Of a DNA stretch of 64,000 nt, positions 17,678 through 25,577 are shown piece after piece (position 1 is the first letter of the stretch; each line of letters begins with the position of its first letter). Location of the stretch: positions 1 through 64,000 of the forward strand of contig NZ_PIPR01000004.1 in NCBI RefSeq assembly GCF_003987355.1. Direction: 5' to 3'. This stretch comes from Pseudidiomarina aestuarii (lineage in GTDB: Bacteria > Pseudomonadota > Gammaproteobacteria > Enterobacterales > Alteromonadaceae). A model generated the notes under the pieces. That model did not search any database. It was not told the DNA's origin and was given only the letters and a program-made list of their open reading frames with translations. The translations under genes were made by a program, and so were the position numbers.

Positions 17678-18552
17678 AAAATCAACGTATCCAAACTGTA
17701 GATGGCCAACGCTACCCAGATAATGGCGAAGGTCATTAGCTTACTTTGTTCAAGCGGTTCGCCATAAAGCCAGACTGCAAGAATAAACATCAGTGTAGGG
17801 CCGATGTATTGGAATAATCCGAGCGTGGAGTAACGGATGCGTTGAGCGGCGGCTGTAAAGCACAACAGAGGTGCGGTAGTCACCACGCCCGCTGCAACCA
17901 AGAGCAAGTTCAGCGTCCAAGTGTTGTCGAATAGGTTGGAACTCGCTGATTCGGCGAGACCAAATAGATAGAACAACATTAATGGCAATAAAATCATGGT
18001 TTCGAGCCACAGCCCAGTAATGGAATCTACGGGCAAACGCTTGCGAATAGCGCCATAAGTGGCAAAGCTGGAGGCTAGGATTAACGCTATCCACGGCACC
18101 GAACCATAGGTCACCACTTGAATCAGCACGCCGATCACTGCCAACGCAATCGCAACCAATTGCATGGTGCGCATGCGTTCACCAAAGAACACCATGCCAA
18201 TGGCTACGTTTAGTAGTGGGTTTATGTAGTAGCCCAGGCTCGCATCTAAGATCAGGTCATTGTTAATGGCCCAGATGAACAAATACCAGTTTCCACCTAG
18301 TAGAAATGTGGCAATGGTTAGGCGCAGCATCTGTTTGCGATTCGCCAGCACAGGCTGGATCCGATCCATGCGCTTAAGTCCGATAATCAACAGCAATACC
18401 AATAGAAATGACCAGATAATACGGTGGCTTAAGATCTCCATCGCAGGCACGTTTTCAAGCAGCTTAAAATAGATGGGAGCAACGCCCCACATCGTGTAAG
18501 CAGAAATCGCGAAAATTACGCCTTGGCGACTGCGAGCAGCAGTATCGGTCAT
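17653..18552 (-). CDS. rarD: RarD-type EamA-family transporter
   Basis: This integral membrane protein of 299 residues has about ten helices and the RarD signature start (RQGVIFAISAYTMWGVAPIYFKLLENVPA, of which the WG-APIYFK core is diagnostic). The family resembles drug/metabolite transporters; the substrate is not known. ATG at 18552 is preferred over the adjacent GTG. The 3' end overlaps uvrD antiparallel, and the 5' end is divergent from recQ. Confidence 0.9.
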   Translation of the reverse strand: MTDTAARSRQGVIFAISAYTMWGVAPIYFKLLENVPAMEILSHRIIWSFLLVLLLIIGLKRMDRIQPVLANRKQMLRLTIATFLLGGNWYLFIWAINNDLILDASLGYYINPLLNVAIGMVFFGERMRTMQLVAIALAVIGVLIQVVTYGSVPWIALILASSFATYGAIRKRLPVDSITGLWLETMILLPLMLFYLFGLAESASSNLFDNTWTLNLLLVAAGVVTTAPLLCFTAAAQRIRYSTLGLFQYIGPTLMFILAVWLYGEPLEQSKLMTFAIIWVALAIYSLDTLIFQQRSRRA

Positions 18553-18698
18553 CACAGATGTATACTCGTATCAGAACGTATGAAATGTGCGCAGTTATCG
18601 CCAGACGATTCCGTCTTTTACCTTTTGCCGGTGGTACTTGCGCAATGGGATGCATACAATAGAAGCAATCCCACAATGCGTCAATTGGAGTTCTACTT

Positions 18699-20516
18699 TT
18701 GTCTGAGTCTAATCTGCAATCTATCCTTGCCAAAGTATTCGGCTACACCACCTTTCGGGTGGGCCAACAGCAAGTGATCGAAGCAGTTCAGGCAGGTCGT
18801 GACGCACTGGTTTTGATGCCGACAGGTGGCGGTAAGTCGCTGTGTTATCAATTGCCGGCTATCCAAGGTGCTGGGTTGACCGTCGTTATCTCGCCGCTCA
18901 TTTCTTTAATGCAAGATCAGGTTGAAGCGCTACAAGCCATGGGCGTTGCCGCTGCTGCATTGCACAATGGGATGAGTAGCGAGCAAACACAAAGCATCAT
19001 GCAACAACTCAACAGTAACGAAATACGGTTACTGTACGTCAGTCCAGAACGAGTGCTATTGCCCTATTTCGTTCAGAATTTACAGAATTGGCAGGTTGAT
19101 CTGATTGCGATTGACGAAGCGCACTGTATTTCACAGTGGGGTCATGATTTCCGCCCAGAATATGGTCAGCTCGGACAATTACGCGAAGCCCTACCTCAAG
19201 TTCCCTTTATGGCACTAACGGCAACCGCTGATGCTGCCACCGAGAAAGACATTGGCGTGCGTCTGCACTTGCATGACCCAGTGGTCTACAAAGGCTCCTT
19301 TGACCGCCCGAACATTCGCTATGTGGTGGAAGAAAAGTATAAGCCCCAGAAGCAATTACGTGACTACATTGCTCGGCAACGTGGTGCGTCAGGTATCGTT
19401 TATTGTGGTTCACGGAAACGGGTTGAAGAGCTCGCTGAACGATTGCGCAAAGACGGCTTGCGAGCAGCTGGTTACCATGCAGGCATGGAGCATAGCGAGC
19501 GAGAATTTGTGTTACGGGGTTTCGTTCGAGATGACATCGATGTGGTGGTTGCGACCGTTGCATTTGGCATGGGTATCAACAAACCGAACGTACGTTTTGT
19601 CATTCATTTTGATGTGCCGCGTAGCATTGAAGCCTATTACCAAGAGACCGGCCGAGCTGGGCGTGACGGGCTTCCGGCCGAAGCTGTGTTGTTGTATGAC
19701 CCCGCTGATGCAGCGTGGATCCGCAGTATTATGAATGACCACCCTGATGAAGAACGTCGCCGTGTGGAGCAGCAAAAGTTCGCTGCGATGCAGGCACTTG
19801 GTGAAGCGCAAACCTGTCGTCGACTTGTATTGCTCAATTATTTTAATGAATACAGAGAGCAGTCGTGTGGCAATTGCGATATCTGTCTTGATCCACCTCA
19901 GCAATACGATGGTACTGTCGATGCACAAAAAGTGCTGTCCTGTGTTTACCGAGTATCACAGCGCTATGGAACGAATCATATCATTGATATTTTGCGCGGG
20001 AGCAAGTCCCAAAAGCTCACCGATGTTGGGCACGACAAGCTTTCTACCTATGGAATTGGTGCCGATCAATCGCATGAATACTGGCTGGGCGTGATTCGGC
20101 AGTTAATTCATCGTGGCCTGCTGGTGCAAAACGTCGCGCAATACGGCGTATTGCATTTAACTGAAGCTGCGCGCCCAGTTCTGCGCGGTGAGATCGCTTT
20201 GCAACTCGCTCAACCTCGAATCAATCTCGTGGTGACCAAACCACGTGTCGCCGACCGAGCCGACTATGACAAAGTGTTATTCCGTCGCTTGCGAGCCTTA
20301 CGCAAAGCCATTGCTGATCATGAGGAAGTACCACCTTTCGTTGTATTTAACGACACCACCTTGGTGGAGATGGCCATTCAATTCCCGACAGACGAAACCT
20401 CGTTACTGGCCATTACCGGTGTTGGCCAAAAGAAGCTCGAGCGCTATGGACAAGAGTTTCTTTCGGCTATCACGGCATATCTCGATGCCGATGATGAACC
20501 GCTGGTCACATTTTAA
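18699..20516 (+). CDS. recQ: ATP-dependent DNA helicase RecQ
   Basis: RecQ is a 3'-5' helicase acting in recombination and fork repair. The 605-residue protein contains PTGGGKSLCYQLPA, DEAHCISQWGHDFRPEY, the QETGRAGRDG motif VI, a four-Cys zinc site (CRR...CGNCDIC), a winged helix and a C-terminal HRDC domain (from PFVVFNDTTL). Translation must start at TTG 18699: GGAG lies nine bases upstream, and the next Met falls inside the Walker A region. Confidence 0.96.
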   Translation: MSESNLQSILAKVFGYTTFRVGQQQVIEAVQAGRDALVLMPTGGGKSLCYQLPAIQGAGLTVVISPLISLMQDQVEALQAMGVAAAALHNGMSSEQTQSIMQQLNSNEIRLLYVSPERVLLPYFVQNLQNWQVDLIAIDEAHCISQWGHDFRPEYGQLGQLREALPQVPFMALTATADAATEKDIGVRLHLHDPVVYKGSFDRPNIRYVVEEKYKPQKQLRDYIARQRGASGIVYCGSRKRVEELAERLRKDGLRAAGYHAGMEHSEREFVLRGFVRDDIDVVVATVAFGMGINKPNVRFVIHFDVPRSIEAYYQETGRAGRDGLPAEAVLLYDPADAAWIRSIMNDHPDEERRRVEQQKFAAMQALGEAQTCRRLVLLNYFNEYREQSCGNCDICLDPPQQYDGTVDAQKVLSCVYRVSQRYGTNHIIDILRGSKSQKLTDVGHDKLSTYGIGADQSHEYWLGVIRQLIHRGLLVQNVAQYGVLHLTEAARPVLRGEIALQLAQPRINLVVTKPRVADRADYDKVLFRRLRALRKAIADHEEVPPFVVFNDTTLVEMAIQFPTDETSLLAITGVGQKKLERYGQEFLSAITAYLDADDEPLVTF

Positions 20517-20520
20517 AGCA

Positions 20521-21144
20521 TTACCATGAGCGAGCTGTGTAGAAATACCAAAGCTCTTGCAGTACTGGCACGATAGATGCGACCAGTATCAGCCCCATAG
20601 TGATATTGAAAATGCGCTGCAGCAAAGGTTTGGACAGCACTTTTCGCAGTAAACTGCCAAACACCAGCCACACGCCCACACATGGAAATGCCATGAGCAA
20701 GAACGCCAGTGTAATAGCGAGTACCTCGAAGTACTGATTACCTGTCACGGTGGTATAAGTTGCAACGGCGCCAGACGCCATCATCCACGCTTTACCATTG
20801 ACCCATTGAAAAAGAACTGCCTGCCAAAAACTGAAAGGTTTCTTCTCGCCGCGCTCGATAGCCTTGGGTTCAGCACTAGCGATATGCCACGCTAACCAGA
20901 ACAAATAAACGACGCCCACTACTTTGATTAGTTGATGCAAATTGGGGAAGCGGTCGAATATCACACCAAAACCTAGACCAACCAGCAGCACCATAAACGG
21001 GAAGCCCAGACAAATACCGAGAAAATGTGGCAGGCTGGCGCGAACCCCGTAGTTTACACCGGAGGACATGATCATAATGTTATTCGGCCCGGGTGTGACC
21101 GTGGTCGAAAAGGCAAAGAACAAAACAGCGATGAAGATATCCAT
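20521..21144 (-). CDS. LysE-family amino-acid exporter
   Basis: This 207-residue membrane protein has about six helices. The RhtB/LysE hallmark near the N-terminus (TPGPNNIMIMSSG) is present, followed by the GICLGF segment. Family members export amino acids or related small molecules; this substrate is unknown. The frame runs upstream to 21279, but the ATG at 21144 starts the first membrane helix. It converges on recQ with four bases between stops. Confidence 0.88.
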   Translation of the reverse strand: MDIFIAVLFFAFSTTVTPGPNNIMIMSSGVNYGVRASLPHFLGICLGFPFMVLLVGLGFGVIFDRFPNLHQLIKVVGVVYLFWLAWHIASAEPKAIERGEKKPFSFWQAVLFQWVNGKAWMMASGAVATYTTVTGNQYFEVLAITLAFLLMAFPCVGVWLVFGSLLRKVLSKPLLQRIFNITMGLILVASIVPVLQELWYFYTARSW

Positions 21145-21162
21145 AGGGCGACAACACGACTC

Positions 21163-21289
21163 GTGAACAGTGAACAGTGAATAGATAGTAGCGAAAATAT
21201 CGTGGTTTTGAACTACTTTAATGGCAGCAGCGTAGCCAGAACATATGCATTTTGCGAATATCCAGTAGCTAATAGCCACTAGCTAGTGT
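21163..21289. repeat. Heptad-periodic repeat blocks between the exporter and the beta-propeller gene
   Basis: A first block holds GTGAACA, GTGAACA, GTGAATA, GATAGTA in exact 7-base register (21163-21190). A second block holds CCAGTAG, CTAATAG, CCACTAG, CTAGTGT (21262-21289). The first two heptads of the second block are identical to positions 187-200. The first block resembles 57081-57108. The blocks sit in the leader of the next gene. Confidence 0.7.
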
Positions 21290-21301
21290 CGAGGAGGATT
21301 T

Positions 21302-22291
21302 ATGCTTGGAATGACATTTGCTTTATTACTTGCCGCTGAGGCACCCGCTACCGTCGAAATTACCGAGTGGCAGGTGCCTTGGGAACAATCGCGTCCGCGT
21401 GACCCCTATGTCGCCGGACCTGATGAGGTTTGGTTTGTCGGGCAACAAGCACATTACGCAGCTATTTTGACGCCATCTACGGGTGACATGAAGCGTATCG
21501 ATTTGCCAGACAATGCTGGCCCGCACAACATCATTGTGGATGATCGCGGCGCTTGGTATGCGGGTAACAAGGCCGCGCACATTGGCTTTATCGATCCAGA
21601 CGACTACAGCATTACCAAGCACATGTTACCCGGTGACGGCCGACGCGATGTCCACACCATGGAGTTTACCAGTGACGGTGATATCTGGTTTACCGCACAA
21701 GGCGCCAATCAGGTCGGTCATTTTGATGCTCAAACCGAAACGATCAAGCTCTGGGACGTTCCCACCAATCGTGCCCGCCCCTATGGATTGATTGTCCACA
21801 ATGATTTGCCGTGGTTGACGCTGTTCGGCACGAATAAACTTGCGACCATTACCGCAAATGGCGAACTTAAAGAAATCCAATTACCGCGCGATAATAATCG
21901 TCCACGTCGCATTGGCATCACCAGTGATGGGAATTTGTGGTACGTCGATTATGTAGGCGGTTTTGTGGGTCGTTATAACCCTGAAACCGAAATGATAGAT
22001 GAATGGCGAGCGCCCGCCGAGGCACGCTCTATGCCTTACGCCATGGCAGTCGATGACCATGATTATGTCTGGTTTGCAGAAACCGGCGTGCAACCAAACC
22101 GGTTGGTAGGCTTTAACACCAAAACGCTAGAATTTACGCAGCCTTTTGAGGTGGAAAGTGGCGGCGGCACCATTCGCCATATGGTGTTTGATAAAGCGAG
22201 TCAAAGCCTCTGGTTTGGTACCGATGCTAATACCGTCGGTCGCGCAAAAATAAATCATGGTGAGGCAGTGTCAAGTAACCAGGCTCCATAA
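21302..22291 (+). CDS. Vgb/SMP-30-like beta-propeller protein (virginiamycin B lyase family)
   Basis: This 329-residue protein has a strong SD (GAGGAGG). It has a short hydrophobic N-terminus, possibly a signal peptide ending near AEA, and repeated propeller blades with D-G-x-x-W-F/Y motifs (DGDIWFTAQGANQVGHFD, DGNLWYVDYVGG, DYVWFAETG). The fold matches streptogramin B lyases (Vgb) and related 40-residue YVTN-like repeats. Most chromosomal homologues have no shown lyase activity, so I do not call resistance. The 3' end overlaps dgkA antiparallel by 21 bases. Confidence 0.75.
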   Translation: MLGMTFALLLAAEAPATVEITEWQVPWEQSRPRDPYVAGPDEVWFVGQQAHYAAILTPSTGDMKRIDLPDNAGPHNIIVDDRGAWYAGNKAAHIGFIDPDDYSITKHMLPGDGRRDVHTMEFTSDGDIWFTAQGANQVGHFDAQTETIKLWDVPTNRARPYGLIVHNDLPWLTLFGTNKLATITANGELKEIQLPRDNNRPRRIGITSDGNLWYVDYVGGFVGRYNPETEMIDEWRAPAEARSMPYAMAVDDHDYVWFAETGVQPNRLVGFNTKTLEFTQPFEVESGGGTIRHMVFDKASQSLWFGTDANTVGRAKINHGEAVSSNQAP

Positions 22292-22651
22292 CCATGGACC
22301 AAGAATCACTAACCATGTGATTAGAATATTGATCAGTGCGAACATGACAGCGGCTGAGGCGATATCTTTGGCTTTGCCGCTGAGTTCATGCAGCTCAGGC
22401 CCAATGCGATCAATCGCTGCTTCAACTGCCGAATTTAGCAATTCGACAATGATGAGTATCAACAAACTACCGATCAATAAAGCAAGCTCGGTGCCTCGCG
22501 CCGGCGAAACGATCGCCACAACCAATAACACTGCACAGAGCATGAAGTCTTGACGCACGGCGGCTTCCGACTGCCAAGCGGCTTTGAGTCCACGCATGGA
22601 GTTTGCCGTTGCGCGAACAACCCGAAGTAAGCCTTTTTGACTAGGTTTCAT
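22271..22651 (-). CDS. dgkA: Diacylglycerol kinase
   Basis: This 126-residue integral membrane kinase has three helices and the family signature ELLNSAVEAAIDRIG, followed by SGKAKDIASAAV. DgkA phosphorylates diacylglycerol formed during synthesis of periplasmic glucans and lipopolysaccharide modifications. Length and motifs match the prokaryotic DagK family fully. It is a single gene read antisense to the end of the beta-propeller gene. Confidence 0.95.
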   Translation of the reverse strand: MKPSQKGLLRVVRATANSMRGLKAAWQSEAAVRQDFMLCAVLLVVAIVSPARGTELALLIGSLLILIIVELLNSAVEAAIDRIGPELHELSGKAKDIASAAVMFALINILITWLVILGPWLWSLVT

Positions 22652-22755
22652 GCTGAGTCCTTATGAATAGGGTTAACTTGTGCGATAGTCACTACAGTGT
22701 ACGATATCCATGAAGACTTAAGAAATGCTTAAGTGTCAGCGCAAGGAAATTGCAG

Positions 22756-23742
22756 ATGGCCACAGAAAATCATTGGCAAGTGGTCCCCTTCGACGAGTTT
22801 GAGTTGCCGTCCGCTCCTGCTCGCACGATTATGCAAAAGGGGCTTGATAAGTTTAAACGAATTGTTGGTATCACCAAAAGTGAGCAAAACGACAGTCAAC
22901 AGGACGATGCTCCACATTATCGCGAGTTTGACCGTGCGCCAGCGGTCGCTGCTTTAGAAAGCTCCTTCGGTGATTGGGCCGACGACGACAATGCGACTTC
23001 GGTACGGTGGTTGATTAGCCCGCCATATTCCGGAGCGGGACAATGTGCGCGTGACTGGGCTAAACAACGGCAATGGACGTTACCTGAACCGCCACCTGCC
23101 GAGAATTTAAGCCAGGATAGCCTAGCGGCATGGCAAGGCCCGAAAAAAGGCCAGCCCTGGGTACTAACAACGCTTTCTGCATACTGGCTACGTGACACGC
23201 AAAGAATGACATTCCTGCGGACTCTACTCGCTGCACTCATGCGTGGAGATTTCGGGAAAGGTCTGGTGGTGTGTGACAGTTGGACGTTCGCGTTTATCCA
23301 GCGCGCATGGACCTTTGAGATCCCCCATTCATACTGTTTTGCCGCAGCAACGCCAGAATTACTCCAACAAGTTGGTATTGAAGCACGAACTAAGCAAGCT
23401 CGGGAGTTGCTCGCTGAAACGCGTGGAAACCTAGGTGTTACGATGGCAATTTGGGCGCTGCAACAGCAAGAAAATCCAACTCGACCTGAATTGCCGCGAG
23501 ACTGTAACGATTTTACTGCTTTTATTCTGCATTCCTTGTTATTGCATCATGGCCTCAGTGAGCAGCAATTGATAAGCGTCTTGCCTCTCATTCCGGCTGC
23601 ACAACGCAATGTGCAACTCGCCAATTTGGCTGCACACCACATTATCGAACCAAAAAATAATCAATGGCGTGTTGCTGTAACCGCATATCCGTTGGTTCGG
23701 GACATGCTTGCCGGTCGTGGTTTTTGGCTGGATCAGTTTTAG
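22756..23742 (+). CDS. Unknown protein, possible degenerate ATPase with winged-helix end, upstream of an MscS channel
   Basis: I do not recognise a named family for this 328-residue soluble protein. ATG 22756 has AAGGA eight bases upstream; an in-frame TTG lies at 22750. The middle (about 90-240) has the rhythm of a P-loop domain: a hydrophobic strand, then ISPPYSGAGQ where Walker A would be (no GK-S/T), and GLVVCDSWTF at a Walker B-like place. The last 70 residues (LANLAAHHIIEPKNNQWRV, AYPLVRDML) look like a winged helix. Only 22 bases separate it from the MscS gene, so the two are probably co-transcribed. These domain readings are inference. Confidence 0.6.
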   Translation: MATENHWQVVPFDEFELPSAPARTIMQKGLDKFKRIVGITKSEQNDSQQDDAPHYREFDRAPAVAALESSFGDWADDDNATSVRWLISPPYSGAGQCARDWAKQRQWTLPEPPPAENLSQDSLAAWQGPKKGQPWVLTTLSAYWLRDTQRMTFLRTLLAALMRGDFGKGLVVCDSWTFAFIQRAWTFEIPHSYCFAAATPELLQQVGIEARTKQARELLAETRGNLGVTMAIWALQQQENPTRPELPRDCNDFTAFILHSLLLHHGLSEQQLISVLPLIPAAQRNVQLANLAAHHIIEPKNNQWRVAVTAYPLVRDMLAGRGFWLDQF

Positions 23743-23764
23743 GACTCGCAGCGGGAGTTAAGTA

Positions 23765-24580
23765 ATGGACAAAGATAAATTCATGGATGTATTTAAACAG
23801 GTGACCAGCGATGTGATCATTGAAATTGCATTGGTCATTGCTGTAGCGACGGCAATCGTCTGGTTGAGTCAGCGTATATTGCCGTGGCTGGCGGACAATC
23901 TATTCGGGAAGCGTCGTTTGTTGGTCCTCGCATTTATTCCAACCATCCGCGTTGTCGTGTTTGTATTCGCGTTAGTCTGGATTGTGCCGTTGGTGATTGA
24001 GCCAAACGTACAAAACATGATCGCGATTTTAAGCGCGGTCGGTATTGCCATCGGTTTTGCAATGAAGGACTACGTGAGCAGTTTGCTGGCCGGCATTAAT
24101 GCCGTCTATGAGTTACCGTATAGGCCCGGTGATTGGATAGAAGTAGACGGTGCATACGGTGAGGTAAAGCATGTGGGTATGCGCGCTGTTGAAATCGTCA
24201 CTCCAGACGACACAGTCGTCTTTATCCCTCACCAAAAACTCTGGACCGGTTTGATATATAACGCGAATAACGGCGGTCCGAGCTTAATGTGTGTGGTCGA
24301 TTTTTATCTCGCACCAGAGCACGATATTCATGCGGTGAAGCACTTACTTGAGGATGTTGCGCTGACTAGCCCCTATGTGCAGTTAGCCAAACCAATCAGC
24401 GTCGTGGTCAGCGAGAAACCTTGGGGAACGCACTATAAATTGAAAAGTTATCCTATTGACCCACGGCAGCAATTTCAGTTCACGACTGACTTAACTGCAC
24501 GAGGGAAAAATGCGGTACGTGAAGCAGGTTTCAAACTAGCTAGTTTGTCACCAGAGCACGCTGTTCTGGGAGTCCCATAG
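23765..24580 (+). CDS. MscS-family mechanosensitive ion channel
   Basis: This 271-residue protein has three membrane helices. The pore-lining third helix and the following segment match MscS (AILSAVGIAIGFAMKDYVSSLLAGI). The beta domain (YRPGDWIEVDGAYGEVKHVGMRAVEI) is also typical. It is a short MscS type that should open under membrane tension. The last 41 bases overlap the convergent acyltransferase gene. Co-transcription with the preceding unknown gene is likely. Confidence 0.9.
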   Translation: MDKDKFMDVFKQVTSDVIIEIALVIAVATAIVWLSQRILPWLADNLFGKRRLLVLAFIPTIRVVVFVFALVWIVPLVIEPNVQNMIAILSAVGIAIGFAMKDYVSSLLAGINAVYELPYRPGDWIEVDGAYGEVKHVGMRAVEIVTPDDTVVFIPHQKLWTGLIYNANNGGPSLMCVVDFYLAPEHDIHAVKHLLEDVALTSPYVQLAKPISVVVSEKPWGTHYKLKSYPIDPRQQFQFTTDLTARGKNAVREAGFKLASLSPEHAVLGVP

Positions 24581-25577
24581 CCAACACGAAAGGATGCTCG
24601 GATTCTTGCTGCGCAACAAACTCAGCTTTACTCCGTAATCCGCGCCAGCCAATGCCAATCAACGATTGTGCGACGGCACCGCCTAACCCGCTGCCCGGAC
24701 CCAGCAAGATGATGTGGTCCGGCGCAAACTCCTTCACACCCACCTCAATCGCTTTACTAAAGTCATATGTTTGTGTGACTTGATGCCCTAACGTGTACTG
24801 CTGCAGGGCACTGGGATTCGTCACACGCTGCTGCCAGATATGACCACGGCCGTCAATCATCGGCACGCTCGGTGCTCGGAACAGAGCTGCTGGCCATGTC
24901 GCCAAAGCTGTTTGCGAAGCTTCATTCATCATGGTGGTATGAAATGCGGCATGTCCTGGCAGTAGTAGCGGGAAGCGGTCATCAATGCTTGGCAGTGCTT
25001 GCATCGCCGCTTCGCATGCTGCTGTAGTGCCTGCCAGCACGGCATAACCACCGTAGCGAATGGACATGGCGAGATCACCCGCAAAGCGTTGAAGCTGCTC
25101 GTTGATCCGCGCCATTAATGTTGGATCGAGTTGCCATTCGTGATTGACCAACGGATAGATAAACTGCGCGCCAGCGCCACCTGCGGTCAAATCAGCCATG
25201 CTGTTGACCAAGCGCATGCTCGTATCGGCAGTCCAGCAGTCAGCACAGGCCATCGCGGTATACCAACCCATAGAATTGCCGGTAATAGCAACAACGTCAT
25301 AGTGGTCGCGATTAATCGCTAAATAGTCGGCATAGCCCGCTGCATAAATTAGACTGGCGGCGTTTGCTGGCGCTTGATGGACACGGCTTTTGTAAAGATC
25401 CATGCCATCCAATTCACTCACAGTAGGGCGTCCAAGTTCACGACGAACCGAATCAACTTGGTCGATAAAATTTGATATTTTCGGGTTATTTTCGCCAATA
25501 TTCGCCGAAATTGAGCCTAACTCCGGCTTGTTATAGGTGCCGCGGCCAGGGCAAACAACGAGTGCTGTTTTCTTCAT
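24540..25577 (-). CDS. Acyltransferase related to malonyl-CoA:ACP transacylases
   Basis: This 345-residue protein resembles FabD-type acyltransferase domains. A nucleophile elbow GNSMGWYTAMA contains the Ser of GxSxG, and LLPGHAAFHTTMM carries the partner His region. The N-terminal VVCPGRGTYNKPELG is unlike housekeeping FabD (which has FPGQGSQ), and the substrate-anchoring Arg motif is not obvious. It overlaps the E1 fusion by ATGA, with its SD inside that gene. No fatty-acid synthesis genes adjoin it, so a role with the dehydrogenase is inferred; the acyl group and acceptor are unknown. Confidence 0.75.
   Translation of the reverse strand: MKKTALVVCPGRGTYNKPELGSISANIGENNPKISNFIDQVDSVRRELGRPTVSELDGMDLYKSRVHQAPANAASLIYAAGYADYLAINRDHYDVVAITGNSMGWYTAMACADCWTADTSMRLVNSMADLTAGGAGAQFIYPLVNHEWQLDPTLMARINEQLQRFAGDLAMSIRYGGYAVLAGTTAACEAAMQALPSIDDRFPLLLPGHAAFHTTMMNEASQTALATWPAALFRAPSVPMIDGRGHIWQQRVTNPSALQQYTLGHQVTQTYDFSKAIEVGVKEFAPDHIILLGPGSGLGGAVAQSLIGIGWRGLRSKAEFVAQQESEHPFVLAMGLPEQRALVTN

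Noticed and set aside
21302-22291. Streptogramin B resistance gene
   Set aside because: The fold matches Vgb-like propellers, but the catalytic residues could not be placed with confidence, and chromosomal homologues are commonly not resistance enzymes.
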